Shown here piece by piece: positions 50,945 to 58,609 of a stretch of 64,000 nucleotides of DNA. The notes beneath the pieces were generated by a model. That model saw only the letters and a program-made list of their open reading frames with translations, was not told where the DNA came from and ran no database searches. Within the stretch, counting starts at the first letter, position 1. Each line of letters starts with the position of its first letter. The stretch is from Candidatus Rifleibacteriota bacterium (GTDB lineage: Bacteria; Muiribacteriota; Ozemobacteria; Ozemobacterales; Ozemobacteraceae): the NCBI GenBank assembly GCA_024710355.1, contig JANJUX010000003.1, forward strand, positions 121,005 to 185,004, given 5' to 3'. Position numbers and translations under genes: made by a program.

Positions 50945-52444
50945 ATGACCCAAAATGAAATTATTCTTGTTGCGGCATTTGCAATCACGATTTACTTTGC
51001 TCTACGTTGGCGAATCCAGTTACTAGACGTTAACAAAAAGTTCGAGAAGATAATCGATGTTGATTCCGAACGAGAAAAAATAGGCAAAGAAATTGAAACT
51101 CTGAAGAGTGAACAGCAGAATTTACGAAACGTTAACAAAAAGTTCGAGAAGATAATCGATGTCGATTCCGAACGAGAAAAAATAGTCAAAGAAATTGAAG
51201 CTCTGAAGAGTGAACGGCAGAATTTTCAAAATGAATTCAAGGATAAGAAAGACAAATTAGTTCAAAAGTATGAAGAGGCTAACAAAAAATACGAGTCTCT
51301 TTTGCGCGAGATTAACCTCCTTGAAGAAAACCTTGAAATGATGGATTATGGGGCATATAAACCCCATTTTGATTTTACTGATTCCGAACAATATAGGCAG
51401 CAACTTGAAAATCTACGTGACAGAGAAAAGATTTTAATTAAGGACGATAGAGCGGTTCGGTGCAGCACAGAATGGACCGTGGGTGGAAGCAAGGTTGAGG
51501 GCAAAAAAATGACAAAACAAACCCACAAGCTAATGCTGAGAGCGTTTAATGGCGAATGCGACGCCGCTCTTGCGAAGGTGAGATGGGACAACATTCAAAA
51601 AATGGAGGAACGGGTAAGAAAGGCAGTTGAAGTTATTAACAAGTCGGCGGAGGTCAATCAGAGCTACATCACCCAAGAATACCTTGCACTCAAGATTGAC
51701 GAGCTTCGCCTTACTTACGAACTGCAAGAAAAAATCAAGCAAGAGAAAGATGAACAAAAGAAAATTCATGAAGATATGAGGGAAGAGGAAAAAGCACGAA
51801 GAGAGATGGAGAAGGCAAAAATTGAGGCAGAAAAGGAAGAACTCAGATATCAAAAAGCTCTGGATAAAGCCAGAGAAGAGGTAGCAAAGGCGAAGGGCGA
51901 AAAGCTTGACGAGTTAAATCAAAAAATCGCATTGCTTGAAAGTGAATTAACAAAAGCCCATGAGCAAAAAGAACGGGCTATTTCTCAGGCTCAACTAACC
52001 AAATCTGGGCACGTTTACATTATCTCAAACATTGGATCATTCGGCGAAAGCGTTTATAAAATTGGCATGACAAGAAGGCTTGAACCCATGGACAGGGTAA
52101 AAGAGTTGGGAGATGCTTCCGTGCCATTTGAGTTTGATGTTCATGCAATGATCTATTCTGAAAATGCACCAGAACTTGAAAGGAGACTTCAGAATGAATT
52201 TGCCGGGAGAAGATTAAACCTTGTAAATCCGCGAAAAGAGTTTTTTAATGTTTCTCTCGATGAAATTGAAAGCTGGTCAGCAAAAGAGAAATTCCCCATT
52301 CAATTGTCAAAGATTGCTGAAGCCAGGGCATATCGAGAATCAATGGCAATTCGTGAAAAAGGTGACGCCGAAAAAGTTGGCCATGAAATAGAAAAGCAGC
52401 ACGAAAAAGAAGAAAAGTTATTTGATGAAGAAGACGAGGAATAA
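50945..52444 (+). CDS. DUF4041 / T5orf172 GIY-YIG-like cargo protein
   Basis: The 499-residue protein has an N-terminal membrane helix (IILVAAFAITIYFAL), a duplicated 34-residue coiled-coil unit, a DUF4041-type region (about 130-270: LRDREKILIKDDRAVRCSTEWTV, then MLRAFNGECDAAL), another coiled coil, and a C-terminal GIY-YIG/T5orf172-type domain (about 353-440: GHVYIISNIGSFGESVYKIGMTRR, FAGRRLNLVNPRKEFFNV). Such proteins recur as prophage cargo. Placed between the repressor and the phage end, it should be expressed in the lysogen and is a candidate for defence against other phages. Confidence 0.8.
   Translation: MTQNEIILVAAFAITIYFALRWRIQLLDVNKKFEKIIDVDSEREKIGKEIETLKSEQQNLRNVNKKFEKIIDVDSEREKIVKEIEALKSERQNFQNEFKDKKDKLVQKYEEANKKYESLLREINLLEENLEMMDYGAYKPHFDFTDSEQYRQQLENLRDREKILIKDDRAVRCSTEWTVGGSKVEGKKMTKQTHKLMLRAFNGECDAALAKVRWDNIQKMEERVRKAVEVINKSAEVNQSYITQEYLALKIDELRLTYELQEKIKQEKDEQKKIHEDMREEEKARREMEKAKIEAEKEELRYQKALDKAREEVAKAKGEKLDELNQKIALLESELTKAHEQKERAISQAQLTKSGHVYIISNIGSFGESVYKIGMTRRLEPMDRVKELGDASVPFEFDVHAMIYSENAPELERRLQNEFAGRRLNLVNPRKEFFNVSLDEIESWSAKEKFPIQLSKIAEARAYRESMAIREKGDAEKVGHEIEKQHEKEEKLFDEEDEE
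51029..51232 (+). repeat. Tandem 102-bp duplication inside the cargo gene
   Basis: Bases 51029-51130 and 51131-51232 are two nearly identical 102-base units, each encoding VNKKFEKIIDVDSEREKI and what follows. The copies differ at a few third positions and by small changes at their ends. The duplication lengthens the coiled coil by 34 residues without shifting the frame. Confidence 0.9.
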
Positions 52445-52592
52445 AGGTCTAACAGTGTGATCAAGCATAGATTGGGGGCTTGTCTCCAATGATGTTTGCG
52501 GTTCTTTTGTATAAACTGAAACTCAGCTATCTAAGCTTTATAAAAAATAAAATCGGAGAATCGGCGTCTGGCTATTTTATGGTGGAAAAAAA

Positions 52593-52741
52593 GTGTCAAA
52601 ATAAGTGCAAAAAACGGTAAAAATGGTAAAAAACGGTAAAAAAGTGTCAAAATAAAAATAATCTCTCAAAGTCGCACCAAATCTAAACAAAATTAACTTT
52701 TTTCAATCTCTCAAAAGTGTCAAATTACCTGCATAAGGATA
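52593..52741. repeat. Repressor-side prophage end with transposase-site repeats
   Basis: GTGTCAAAA is found at 52593-52601 and 52644-52652, and GTGTCAAA at 52717-52724, the last close to the phage terminus ATAAGGATA. All point the opposite way to those at the left end. ACGGTAAAAA repeats lie between them. The preceding stretch from 52445 has no gene. These are probably MuA-binding sites. Confidence 0.7.
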
Positions 52742-52836
52742 CTAACGGCTTTGTTCTGGCTGTAGAACGATGAGCGAGAGAGGCCAAGAAGCTGGCACTG
52801 GCGCGAAATTGTCAGTTCATTATCTGGATTAATCAT
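52741..52836 (-). pseudogene. IS3-family transposase orfB, N-terminal 32 codons
   Basis: ATG 52836 overlaps the orfA stop (ATGA) and encodes MINPDNELTISRQCQLLGLS and the next 12 residues, up to NKAVS, the usual IS3 orfB start. The frame then runs into phage DNA. The next codons of the gene (QQELDLMLAIDKIH) are found at 14522 and beyond on the other side of the prophage. Confidence 0.9.
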
Positions 52837-53189
52837 TTGCTTCCGCTCGGCCGCCCCATGCGACCGAGCGCACCCGATAAAAAATCGTTCTCCATAGTCA
52901 GCTCGCCGATCTTAGCGTGTAATTCAACGATATCTGGCCCATCGTTTTTGCGTTTTCCTTTTTCAAACAGCTCGTCTGCCCTTTCCAGAAGCTCTTTTTT
53001 CCACTGCATGATCTGATTCGCGTGAACCTCAAACTGCTGAGCAAGTTCCGAAAGAGTTTTTTCGCCCTTAAGAGCTTCTAATGCCACTTTTGCCTTGAAA
53101 GCGGGGCCGTGATTTCGTCTTGGTCGTTTTGTCATGATGATGCTCCTGTTTTTATAATTATACTGATTCATCACTTATAGGCTTGACCA
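52742..53189 (-). mobile_element. IS3-family element, right part
   Basis: This holds orfA and the first 32 codons of orfB and ends with CTTGACCA at 53182-53189, the inverted match of the left end TGGTCAAG at 13760. CTAAC at 52742-52746 is the right copy of the prophage target duplication. Confidence 0.82.
52833..53135 (-). CDS. IS3-family transposase orfA
   Basis: The 100-residue protein has the orfA helix-turn-helix (PAFKAKVALEALKGEKTLSELAQQFEVHANQIMQWKKELLERA) and the leucine-zipper-like end (IVELHAKIGELTMENDFLSGAL). It binds IS ends. ATG 53135 has an AGGAG site; the longer frame to 53174 does not. It is complete, but orfB is split, so the IS should no longer move on its own. Confidence 0.9.
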   Translation of the reverse strand: MTKRPRRNHGPAFKAKVALEALKGEKTLSELAQQFEVHANQIMQWKKELLERADELFEKGKRKNDGPDIVELHAKIGELTMENDFLSGALGRMGRPSGSK

Positions 53190-53505
53190 ATTTTCTCGGA
53201 CCACCGCTCTCTTTCTCGAAATACATGGCCCCGAGGCGCAGGCGCACCGGCAGCCATTTTTTCCCGGCGAGTTCCCGCATGATCGCGGCGCATTCGTTGC
53301 AGCTTTTAACGGCTATAGAGCTGCTTTTATCCTCGGCTTTACCGCCGGCATCGAGCTGCCCGATTGTCTGGAAGCACTTTTCGACGGCCTTCTCGATCAG
53401 CTTCTGCTGTTCCCGGCGCATTTCGCTGTCGCCCTGCGCCCGGGCCGCAACCCCGATAAAAAACACTCCGGTCACCACCAGAAAAATCTTCACCAGCAAT
53501 TTCAT
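53158..53505 (-). CDS. Small exported protein, 3' end replaced by IS sequence
   Basis: From ATG 53505 (AAGGAG site) the 115-residue protein has a signal peptide (LVKIFLVVTGVFFIGVAARA-Q) and a helical mature part with a CNEC pair (SCNECAAIM). The last residues (LVKPISDESV) are read from the IS terminus at 53189-53158, so the natural C-terminus is lost or altered. Function unknown. Confidence 0.6.
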   Translation of the reverse strand: MKLLVKIFLVVTGVFFIGVAARAQGDSEMRREQQKLIEKAVEKCFQTIGQLDAGGKAEDKSSSIAVKSCNECAAIMRELAGKKWLPVRLRLGAMYFEKESGGPRKLVKPISDESV

Positions 53506-53646
53506 CAGCCTGTCTCCTTGTCGCCCTTTAATGCTACACACCCACCTCCGCCAAACACAACATTTTTTAATCCGCCGACCCCGTTTGTTTATTTGCGGCG
53601 CCGGGTATAAAATATGACAATTATATCAACAGGAGATCAGAAGAAA

Positions 53647-54123
53647 GTGAGTGTAGATTATTCGAATTTAAGCGATTTCACTGGCTGGCTTTCTCTTGCG
53701 AGAGAGGTTGAACCTCTGTTCGGGCCGATGGCTGATGAAGCACCTTTCCAGGAAGCGATAAGAGATGCTATCGCAGCAAAAAGAGCCTTCTGCATACGCG
53801 CGAGCGCCGATGAAAAAGATGCAAGCCTGGGTGGCGGCGTGGTTATCGCTGACGAGGCAAACGAAATAGTCTGGCTGGCGGTCGCAGAGCGTTGCCGCGG
53901 CATGGGCTTCGGCCGGCAACTGCTAAAATTCGCGATCAGCAGGCTGAATCCGCAAAAAAGCATATTCGTGCAAACTTTCGACCAGTCCGTGCCAGAAGGA
54001 ACAGCAGCCCGGCGCCTCTATCTCGCCTCAGGCTTTGTCGACCTCAAAGACGGCGGCCCAAACCCCGCCGGCATCCCAACCGTGATCATGCAGCTGCCCG
54101 CCCCTCCTGGCAATCCGGTCTAG
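53647..54123 (+). CDS. GNAT-family N-acetyltransferase
   Basis: The 158-residue protein has the acetyl-CoA-binding motif A (LAVAERCRGMGFGRQLLKFAI, matching R/QxxGxG/A) and the C-terminal YLASGFVDL strand. The acceptor is unknown. GTG 53647 has an AGGAG site 11 bases upstream and gives the natural-looking start VSVDYSNLSDF; the ATG at 53614 has none. It lies 16 bases before the Dnd-associated methyltransferase gene and may be co-transcribed. Confidence 0.8.
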   Translation: MSVDYSNLSDFTGWLSLAREVEPLFGPMADEAPFQEAIRDAIAAKRAFCIRASADEKDASLGGGVVIADEANEIVWLAVAERCRGMGFGRQLLKFAISRLNPQKSIFVQTFDQSVPEGTAARRLYLASGFVDLKDGGPNPAGIPTVIMQLPAPPGNPV

Positions 54124-54139
54124 TTTAGAAGATAACAGG

Positions 54140-56194
54140 ATGGAATTTTCACATTACCAGAAAATTATCCGGCAGCTTTCATTTGGGAAAAGGCTGCCGG
54201 AAGCTTTATATCTGCACGCCTGCGCCATCGAGTGCCTGCCTGCCGATCTCATATCTTTTCTTGATCAGTCGCTGAAGCGCCTTCAGCTGGTCGGAATCAG
54301 ATTCGACCTGGTGAAATTTCATCTCAGAGAGTTCAAGATTTCGCTGCTGCTTTACCCCACCTTCTGGGAAGACCCTTTTCCTGAACTCAAAGCGAGTTAC
54401 ACAATCGACCTGATTACCATGAAGTCGCGGTTCAGTTCGTATGAAAACTCAGCCAACCCGCCAATTCTGCATCGCAAAGAAACCTTTTTGCCACCCGGCC
54501 ACCTCCGACTCGAAGAATTCGCAAAGCTGACCCGGGAAGCCGAAGAAGCCGGGCTCTTCGAAAACCTGAACCGTATCGGTTTTAAACAGAACTGGCTGCG
54601 CCAGATCAAAGCAAAGGGCTATCAGCTGGTAAACGGGCACCTGCAGAAAATTTCTGCCGAATCGGAAAGCACTGTTGAGGTTACAGCAAAGCCGGTTTCT
54701 CAAACTCTGCCCGGAGAATATAATCTGCCCGAAGAAATTCATCGTCACCGCACGGCCATTGACCGCAATGTTCTTTCGGCGCCAATGCAGAGCCTTTACA
54801 AACACGGGTTTCTTGATGGCCATTACAGCGTTTTTGATTTTGGCTGCGGCAAAGGCGATGACCTGAGGGAACTGGCCGCCCACGGAATCAACGCCGCCGG
54901 CTGGGACCCGGTTTTTCGCCGCGATTCAGAGAAATCGCCGGCAGACATAGTTAATCTTGGTTTTATCATCAATGTTATTGAGAACCCGCAGGAACGGCGC
55001 GAAACTCTGCGCGAGGCCTTTTCATTGACGCAAAAAGTTCTTTCGGTTGCGGTAATGCTTGGTTCCGAAAGTCTGGTGTCAAAATTCCGGCCTTATGGTG
55101 ATGGGGTGGTAACCTCACGCGGAACCTTTCAGAAATATTACAGCCAGGGCGAAATCCGCTCTTTCATTGAGCAGACGCTGGAAACCAACGCAGTTGCAGT
55201 CGGGCCGGGGTTGTTTTTTGTTTTCCGCAATCAGGACGACGAGCAGGCGTTTCTGGCTGAGAGGCAGCGCCGCCGATTTGACTGGGTAACGCTTTCGCAG
55301 CGCGAAGCCAGGGTGCGTGCGCCGGTTCAACGGCTAAGCCGCTACGAAAAGCATCAGGCGCTGATCGAAGATTATCAAAACGTCTGTCTTAGCTTCGGTC
55401 GCCAGTGCAAGCCCGATGAATTTGAATTTTCGGCGCAGATCCGCCAGGTTTTTGGCTCATTTACGAAAGCCTGGGAACACATTTCCGCCGGTCAGCCAGA
55501 GCTCTTTTCCAGGGCGCGCGCTGCGAGAATAGAGGATCTGCTGGTGTATTTCGGGCTGAACCTTTTTGGCCGTCGCAAGTCGTATTCACACATGCCCAAA
55601 AGTCTGCAGCGCGATGTTCAGGAATTTTTCGGCGATTACAGGAGTGCCATAGAGCAGGCGAGGGCACTTCTTTTTTCGGTCGGTTCCCCGCAGAATATTC
55701 ATCGAGCCTGTATTCAGGCCAGTGAATCCGGAATCGGTCACCTTGACAGCGATCATTCATTGCAGTTGCATACCAGTCAGATCAATGCTCTTCCGGCGGT
55801 TCTGCGCCTTTATGTCGGTTGCGCCACCCAGTTGTTCGGTGACGTCGACAAGGCCGACCTGGTAAAAATTCACATTCAATCCGGAAAAGTCAGCCTGATG
55901 CGCTACGACGACTTCGTGAACAAGCCGCTGCCGCAGCTGCTTGAACGCATAAAAATCAAAATGCGCGAGCAGCAGATCGACTTCTTCGACTACACAACCC
56001 AGCCAAAAATCCAGCTTCTATATCTCAAATCCCGCTTTATTCCGGCAGATTTTCCATTTTACGCCGAGCAAAAAGCCTTCGACGAAAAGCTGCAAACCCA
56101 GACCGATTTCGACTTCACCGGCTTTGGTCCCCCAGCTGATGAAATATTGCATTCTCCTTTAACCCAACTTATCCAAAGCTATTTTGGGGAGTGA
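54140..56194 (+). CDS. DNA phosphorothioation-associated putative methyltransferase
   Basis: The 684-residue protein matches the large methyltransferase family that accompanies dnd clusters: an N-terminal region starting FSHYQKIIRQLSFGKRLPEALYLH, a class I AdoMet fold with VFDFGCGKGDDLRELAAHGI (about 231-250) followed by GWDPVF, then HQALIEDYQNVCLSFGR and a long C-terminal part. Its role in phosphorothioation is not settled. It converges with dndE, 5 bases away. Its base composition is like the host genes and unlike the A+T-rich dnd genes beside it. Confidence 0.82.
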   Translation: MEFSHYQKIIRQLSFGKRLPEALYLHACAIECLPADLISFLDQSLKRLQLVGIRFDLVKFHLREFKISLLLYPTFWEDPFPELKASYTIDLITMKSRFSSYENSANPPILHRKETFLPPGHLRLEEFAKLTREAEEAGLFENLNRIGFKQNWLRQIKAKGYQLVNGHLQKISAESESTVEVTAKPVSQTLPGEYNLPEEIHRHRTAIDRNVLSAPMQSLYKHGFLDGHYSVFDFGCGKGDDLRELAAHGINAAGWDPVFRRDSEKSPADIVNLGFIINVIENPQERRETLREAFSLTQKVLSVAVMLGSESLVSKFRPYGDGVVTSRGTFQKYYSQGEIRSFIEQTLETNAVAVGPGLFFVFRNQDDEQAFLAERQRRRFDWVTLSQREARVRAPVQRLSRYEKHQALIEDYQNVCLSFGRQCKPDEFEFSAQIRQVFGSFTKAWEHISAGQPELFSRARAARIEDLLVYFGLNLFGRRKSYSHMPKSLQRDVQEFFGDYRSAIEQARALLFSVGSPQNIHRACIQASESGIGHLDSDHSLQLHTSQINALPAVLRLYVGCATQLFGDVDKADLVKIHIQSGKVSLMRYDDFVNKPLPQLLERIKIKMREQQIDFFDYTTQPKIQLLYLKSRFIPADFPFYAEQKAFDEKLQTQTDFDFTGFGPPADEILHSPLTQLIQSYFGE

Positions 56195-56199
56195 TTTTC

Positions 56200-56592
56200 T
56201 TAGATAAGCGGTACTTGTTTAACTGCTTTCCGCACCAATGCCGAAATATCAGAAATTTCTTTTTCGCCCATCATGTAGGCAATACCGCGGTGTAAGTGCA
56301 GCCTAAACTGATTTTGCAGAGTTTCATCGTCTAGCGGAATTTCATCATTAATGCATCTTTGTTTTAAAAGTGAAAAATAAACTTCGTCATTCTCGCCAGC
56401 AAAAGTTTTCCAACTCATTTCAATTGAGTTTTCAGAAACAATGTGCTCTTCACGGATTGGCGCTTTATCACTCAATGACAAGCAAAACGCCCATCTGCAG
56501 AGGATGTTCCAGTTTTCAATCCCAGTTCGACTTTTTAGCCTAATTAACTGATCTCTTCCATGTTTTGAGACTCGAACAGTTTCGATTGCCAT
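56200..56592 (-). CDS. dndE: DNA sulfur modification protein DndE
   Basis: The 130-residue protein matches DndE: IETVRVSKHGRDQLIRLKSRTGIENWNILCRWAFCLSL at the start, then the helical HLHRGIAYMMGEK end. DndE binds nicked DNA and is needed for phosphorothioation together with DndC and DndD. ATG 56592 has GGAAGG upstream and overlaps the dndD 3' end by 49 bases. It is the last gene of dndBCDE. Confidence 0.9.
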   Translation of the reverse strand: MAIETVRVSKHGRDQLIRLKSRTGIENWNILCRWAFCLSLSDKAPIREEHIVSENSIEMSWKTFAGENDEVYFSLLKQRCINDEIPLDDETLQNQFRLHLHRGIAYMMGEKEISDISALVRKAVKQVPLI

Positions 56593-58580
56593 GGTTTTTC
56601 TTCCTTCCAAAAATAGCCTTCTTTTACAGAAGTCATCTTATTCAATTCGGAGTGCTGGAAAATATATTTTTTCCCTAGCCAGGGTCTTAATTCATCAAAA
56701 TATCTTTTATCAATTTCTTCATCAGTAGAAAGAAGTATGACTTGTTCTGCTGCTTTCGGGAAATATTTTTTGACGATATTGAGTCTGTGAGAAGTATCTA
56801 ATCTTCCAAGCGGTGTGTCTACAATGACTGGAAGTTTTCTTCCTGAAGCTGTAGCCAAGCCCCATAGTATTGCTATTGCCAGTAGCTGCCTTTCACCAGC
56901 AGAAAGGCGTTCAGGATCAATTGCAAGATTTTCTGGGGAATAGAGATTTATTGAAAAAGTTTCTGGATCGATTTCAATTTTACTTACTAGAGCTCCTTTG
57001 TGTAGAAGACTCTGATATTTTTCAAAAATTAAATTTTCAAGCCTCTTGGCATGATGTTTGACTGCACGTTTTCTAAATTCTTTGATAGTTTCTCTAACCT
57101 TCATTGAATGCTCAATTAATCTTCTTGAATCCTGGTTAGTCAAATCGTTATCAAGCCTGATTTTTAGCACTTTTGCAAGATGATGGTTAAGCTTGAGTTC
57201 CTCTTTTTGTTTCTCGGCTATTAGCTTTTCTACGCTTTTTTTCTGGGTTTCAAGCTCATTCATTTCATTGATGAGTTTATTTCTTTCGGAAATAATGGGG
57301 CGAATAGCTTCATTGTCTGGGATTGAAGCGAGTTGTTGCTCAATGCGACTTAAATGGTGGTGCAACTCTTCAATTTGGCCCAAAATTTCTTGAGCTTTTA
57401 ATTCTTCAGAATTCAAAGTGTTTTTTATTAGCCTATCGATATTTGCCATTGTGTTGTCTGGTAAGTCAAAAATAACTTCTCCGCTGCTCTGGCTCGCAAT
57501 TAAGCATTCATTTTCGTTCAGAAAACCTTTGAATTTTTTTAAGAGAATTGAATCTTGAGATAGATTTTGTAAAAAAGAAGTTAAGTTCTGATTGTATTCT
57601 TTGACTGCTTCAAGCAATGCTTGGTTTTGTTTTATTTTTTTCTCTGTTAAGGCTGTCGAATTGATTTGATGCAATAGCTCTTCGACAAGAAGCAAAGGCA
57701 GGCTGCCAGATGATAGATTAATAAGCTGTTGCTCAAAAAAATGAATTTTTTCATTTATAGAATTTTCTTCTATTTCAATTTCATGCCTTTTTTCAACCAA
57801 GTGACCGCCTTCTTTGGTGAATTTGGCTTCAATGTCTTGGAATTTTTTTTCAAGTCGCTTGGTTTTACTTTCTAACGAAGCTAAATCAAGCTTGCTGTCT
57901 CGAATTTGCGAAAGAACATTTTTTAAATTTTCCTCTAATTCAATAATCCTTTTTTGTTCGTCCTGCCCTTTATTCTTTTTCTTTTCCTGGTTTTCAACAA
58001 CCAAAAGATCGGTTTCTAATTGGTCTACAATATCAATACCCAATAGGCTTTGAATAGCGCTTTTAATTATTTCAGATGACTTTTCTGAGTCTGCTAGCGA
58101 TTCTATCTGCTCTCCATCAAAAAAGAACAATTGAGAAATTCCGGGAGGTACAAAATGATAGACATAATTTTGCCAGTCTTCAGAAAGTACTTTGTCATAT
58201 ATCTGGTCAACAACAACTTCAAGCCTCTCTGTAACTTTATTCCCAGAATTGTTCCATGATCTCTTAATTAGATATTCTACCTTTTTACCTTCTTCAAGCT
58301 GAATGAATGTAATTTGAATAGCAGCTCCATCCTTAGGATTTGCGCTTCGATTAATTGCTTTCTTTAAATAATTTTCGTAAGAAAGGTTTTTTCTACGAGG
58401 TCCAATCGATAAATTCCCGAAAAGAACCAATTGAACAGCCTCTAAAAGAGAGGTTTTTCCGCTACCGTTTTCTCCACCAATTAAAATAATTGGGCATCTT
58501 GAGCCCTCTGTTTCGAAAGAAATTTTATGTTGCCCTAAAAATGGCCCAAAGTTCTTTAATTCTAAGAATTTAAATTGCAT
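56544..58580 (-). CDS. dndD: DNA sulfur modification ATPase DndD
   Basis: The 678-residue SMC/Rad50-like protein has Walker A GGENGSGKT (35-43), two long coiled-coil arms, the ABC signature LSAGERQLLAIAILWGL (about 555) and Walker B LPVIVDTPLGRLD (about 580-592). DndD hydrolyses ATP and probably opens or nicks DNA at the modification site. It follows dndC by 29 bases. Confidence 0.94.
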   Translation of the reverse strand: MQFKFLELKNFGPFLGQHKISFETEGSRCPIILIGGENGSGKTSLLEAVQLVLFGNLSIGPRRKNLSYENYLKKAINRSANPKDGAAIQITFIQLEEGKKVEYLIKRSWNNSGNKVTERLEVVVDQIYDKVLSEDWQNYVYHFVPPGISQLFFFDGEQIESLADSEKSSEIIKSAIQSLLGIDIVDQLETDLLVVENQEKKKNKGQDEQKRIIELEENLKNVLSQIRDSKLDLASLESKTKRLEKKFQDIEAKFTKEGGHLVEKRHEIEIEENSINEKIHFFEQQLINLSSGSLPLLLVEELLHQINSTALTEKKIKQNQALLEAVKEYNQNLTSFLQNLSQDSILLKKFKGFLNENECLIASQSSGEVIFDLPDNTMANIDRLIKNTLNSEELKAQEILGQIEELHHHLSRIEQQLASIPDNEAIRPIISERNKLINEMNELETQKKSVEKLIAEKQKEELKLNHHLAKVLKIRLDNDLTNQDSRRLIEHSMKVRETIKEFRKRAVKHHAKRLENLIFEKYQSLLHKGALVSKIEIDPETFSINLYSPENLAIDPERLSAGERQLLAIAILWGLATASGRKLPVIVDTPLGRLDTSHRLNIVKKYFPKAAEQVILLSTDEEIDKRYFDELRPWLGKKYIFQHSELNKMTSVKEGYFWKEEKPWQSKLFESQNMEEIS

Positions 58581-58609
58581 ATTTTATTCCATTACCATAT
58601 GTAAAATTT

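Larger units (their letters stand above)
14529..52741 (-). mobile_element. Mu-type transposable siphophage prophage, 38.2 kb
   Basis: The ends are fixed by the duplicated CTAAC inside the split IS3 orfB; the phage termini read TATAACC and, inverted, TATCCTT. The content is complete: repressor, Ner-like, MuA, MuB, GemA, Gam, Mor-like, terminase pair, gp29-type portal, MuF, gpG, protease/scaffold, decoration, capsid, gp36, endolysin, tail tube, tape measure, tail tip and a methylase. The repressor end is on the right, so the phage map is inverted relative to the window. The lambda-like head and tail modules with Mu-like replication resemble phages D3112 and B3. Confidence 0.95.
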
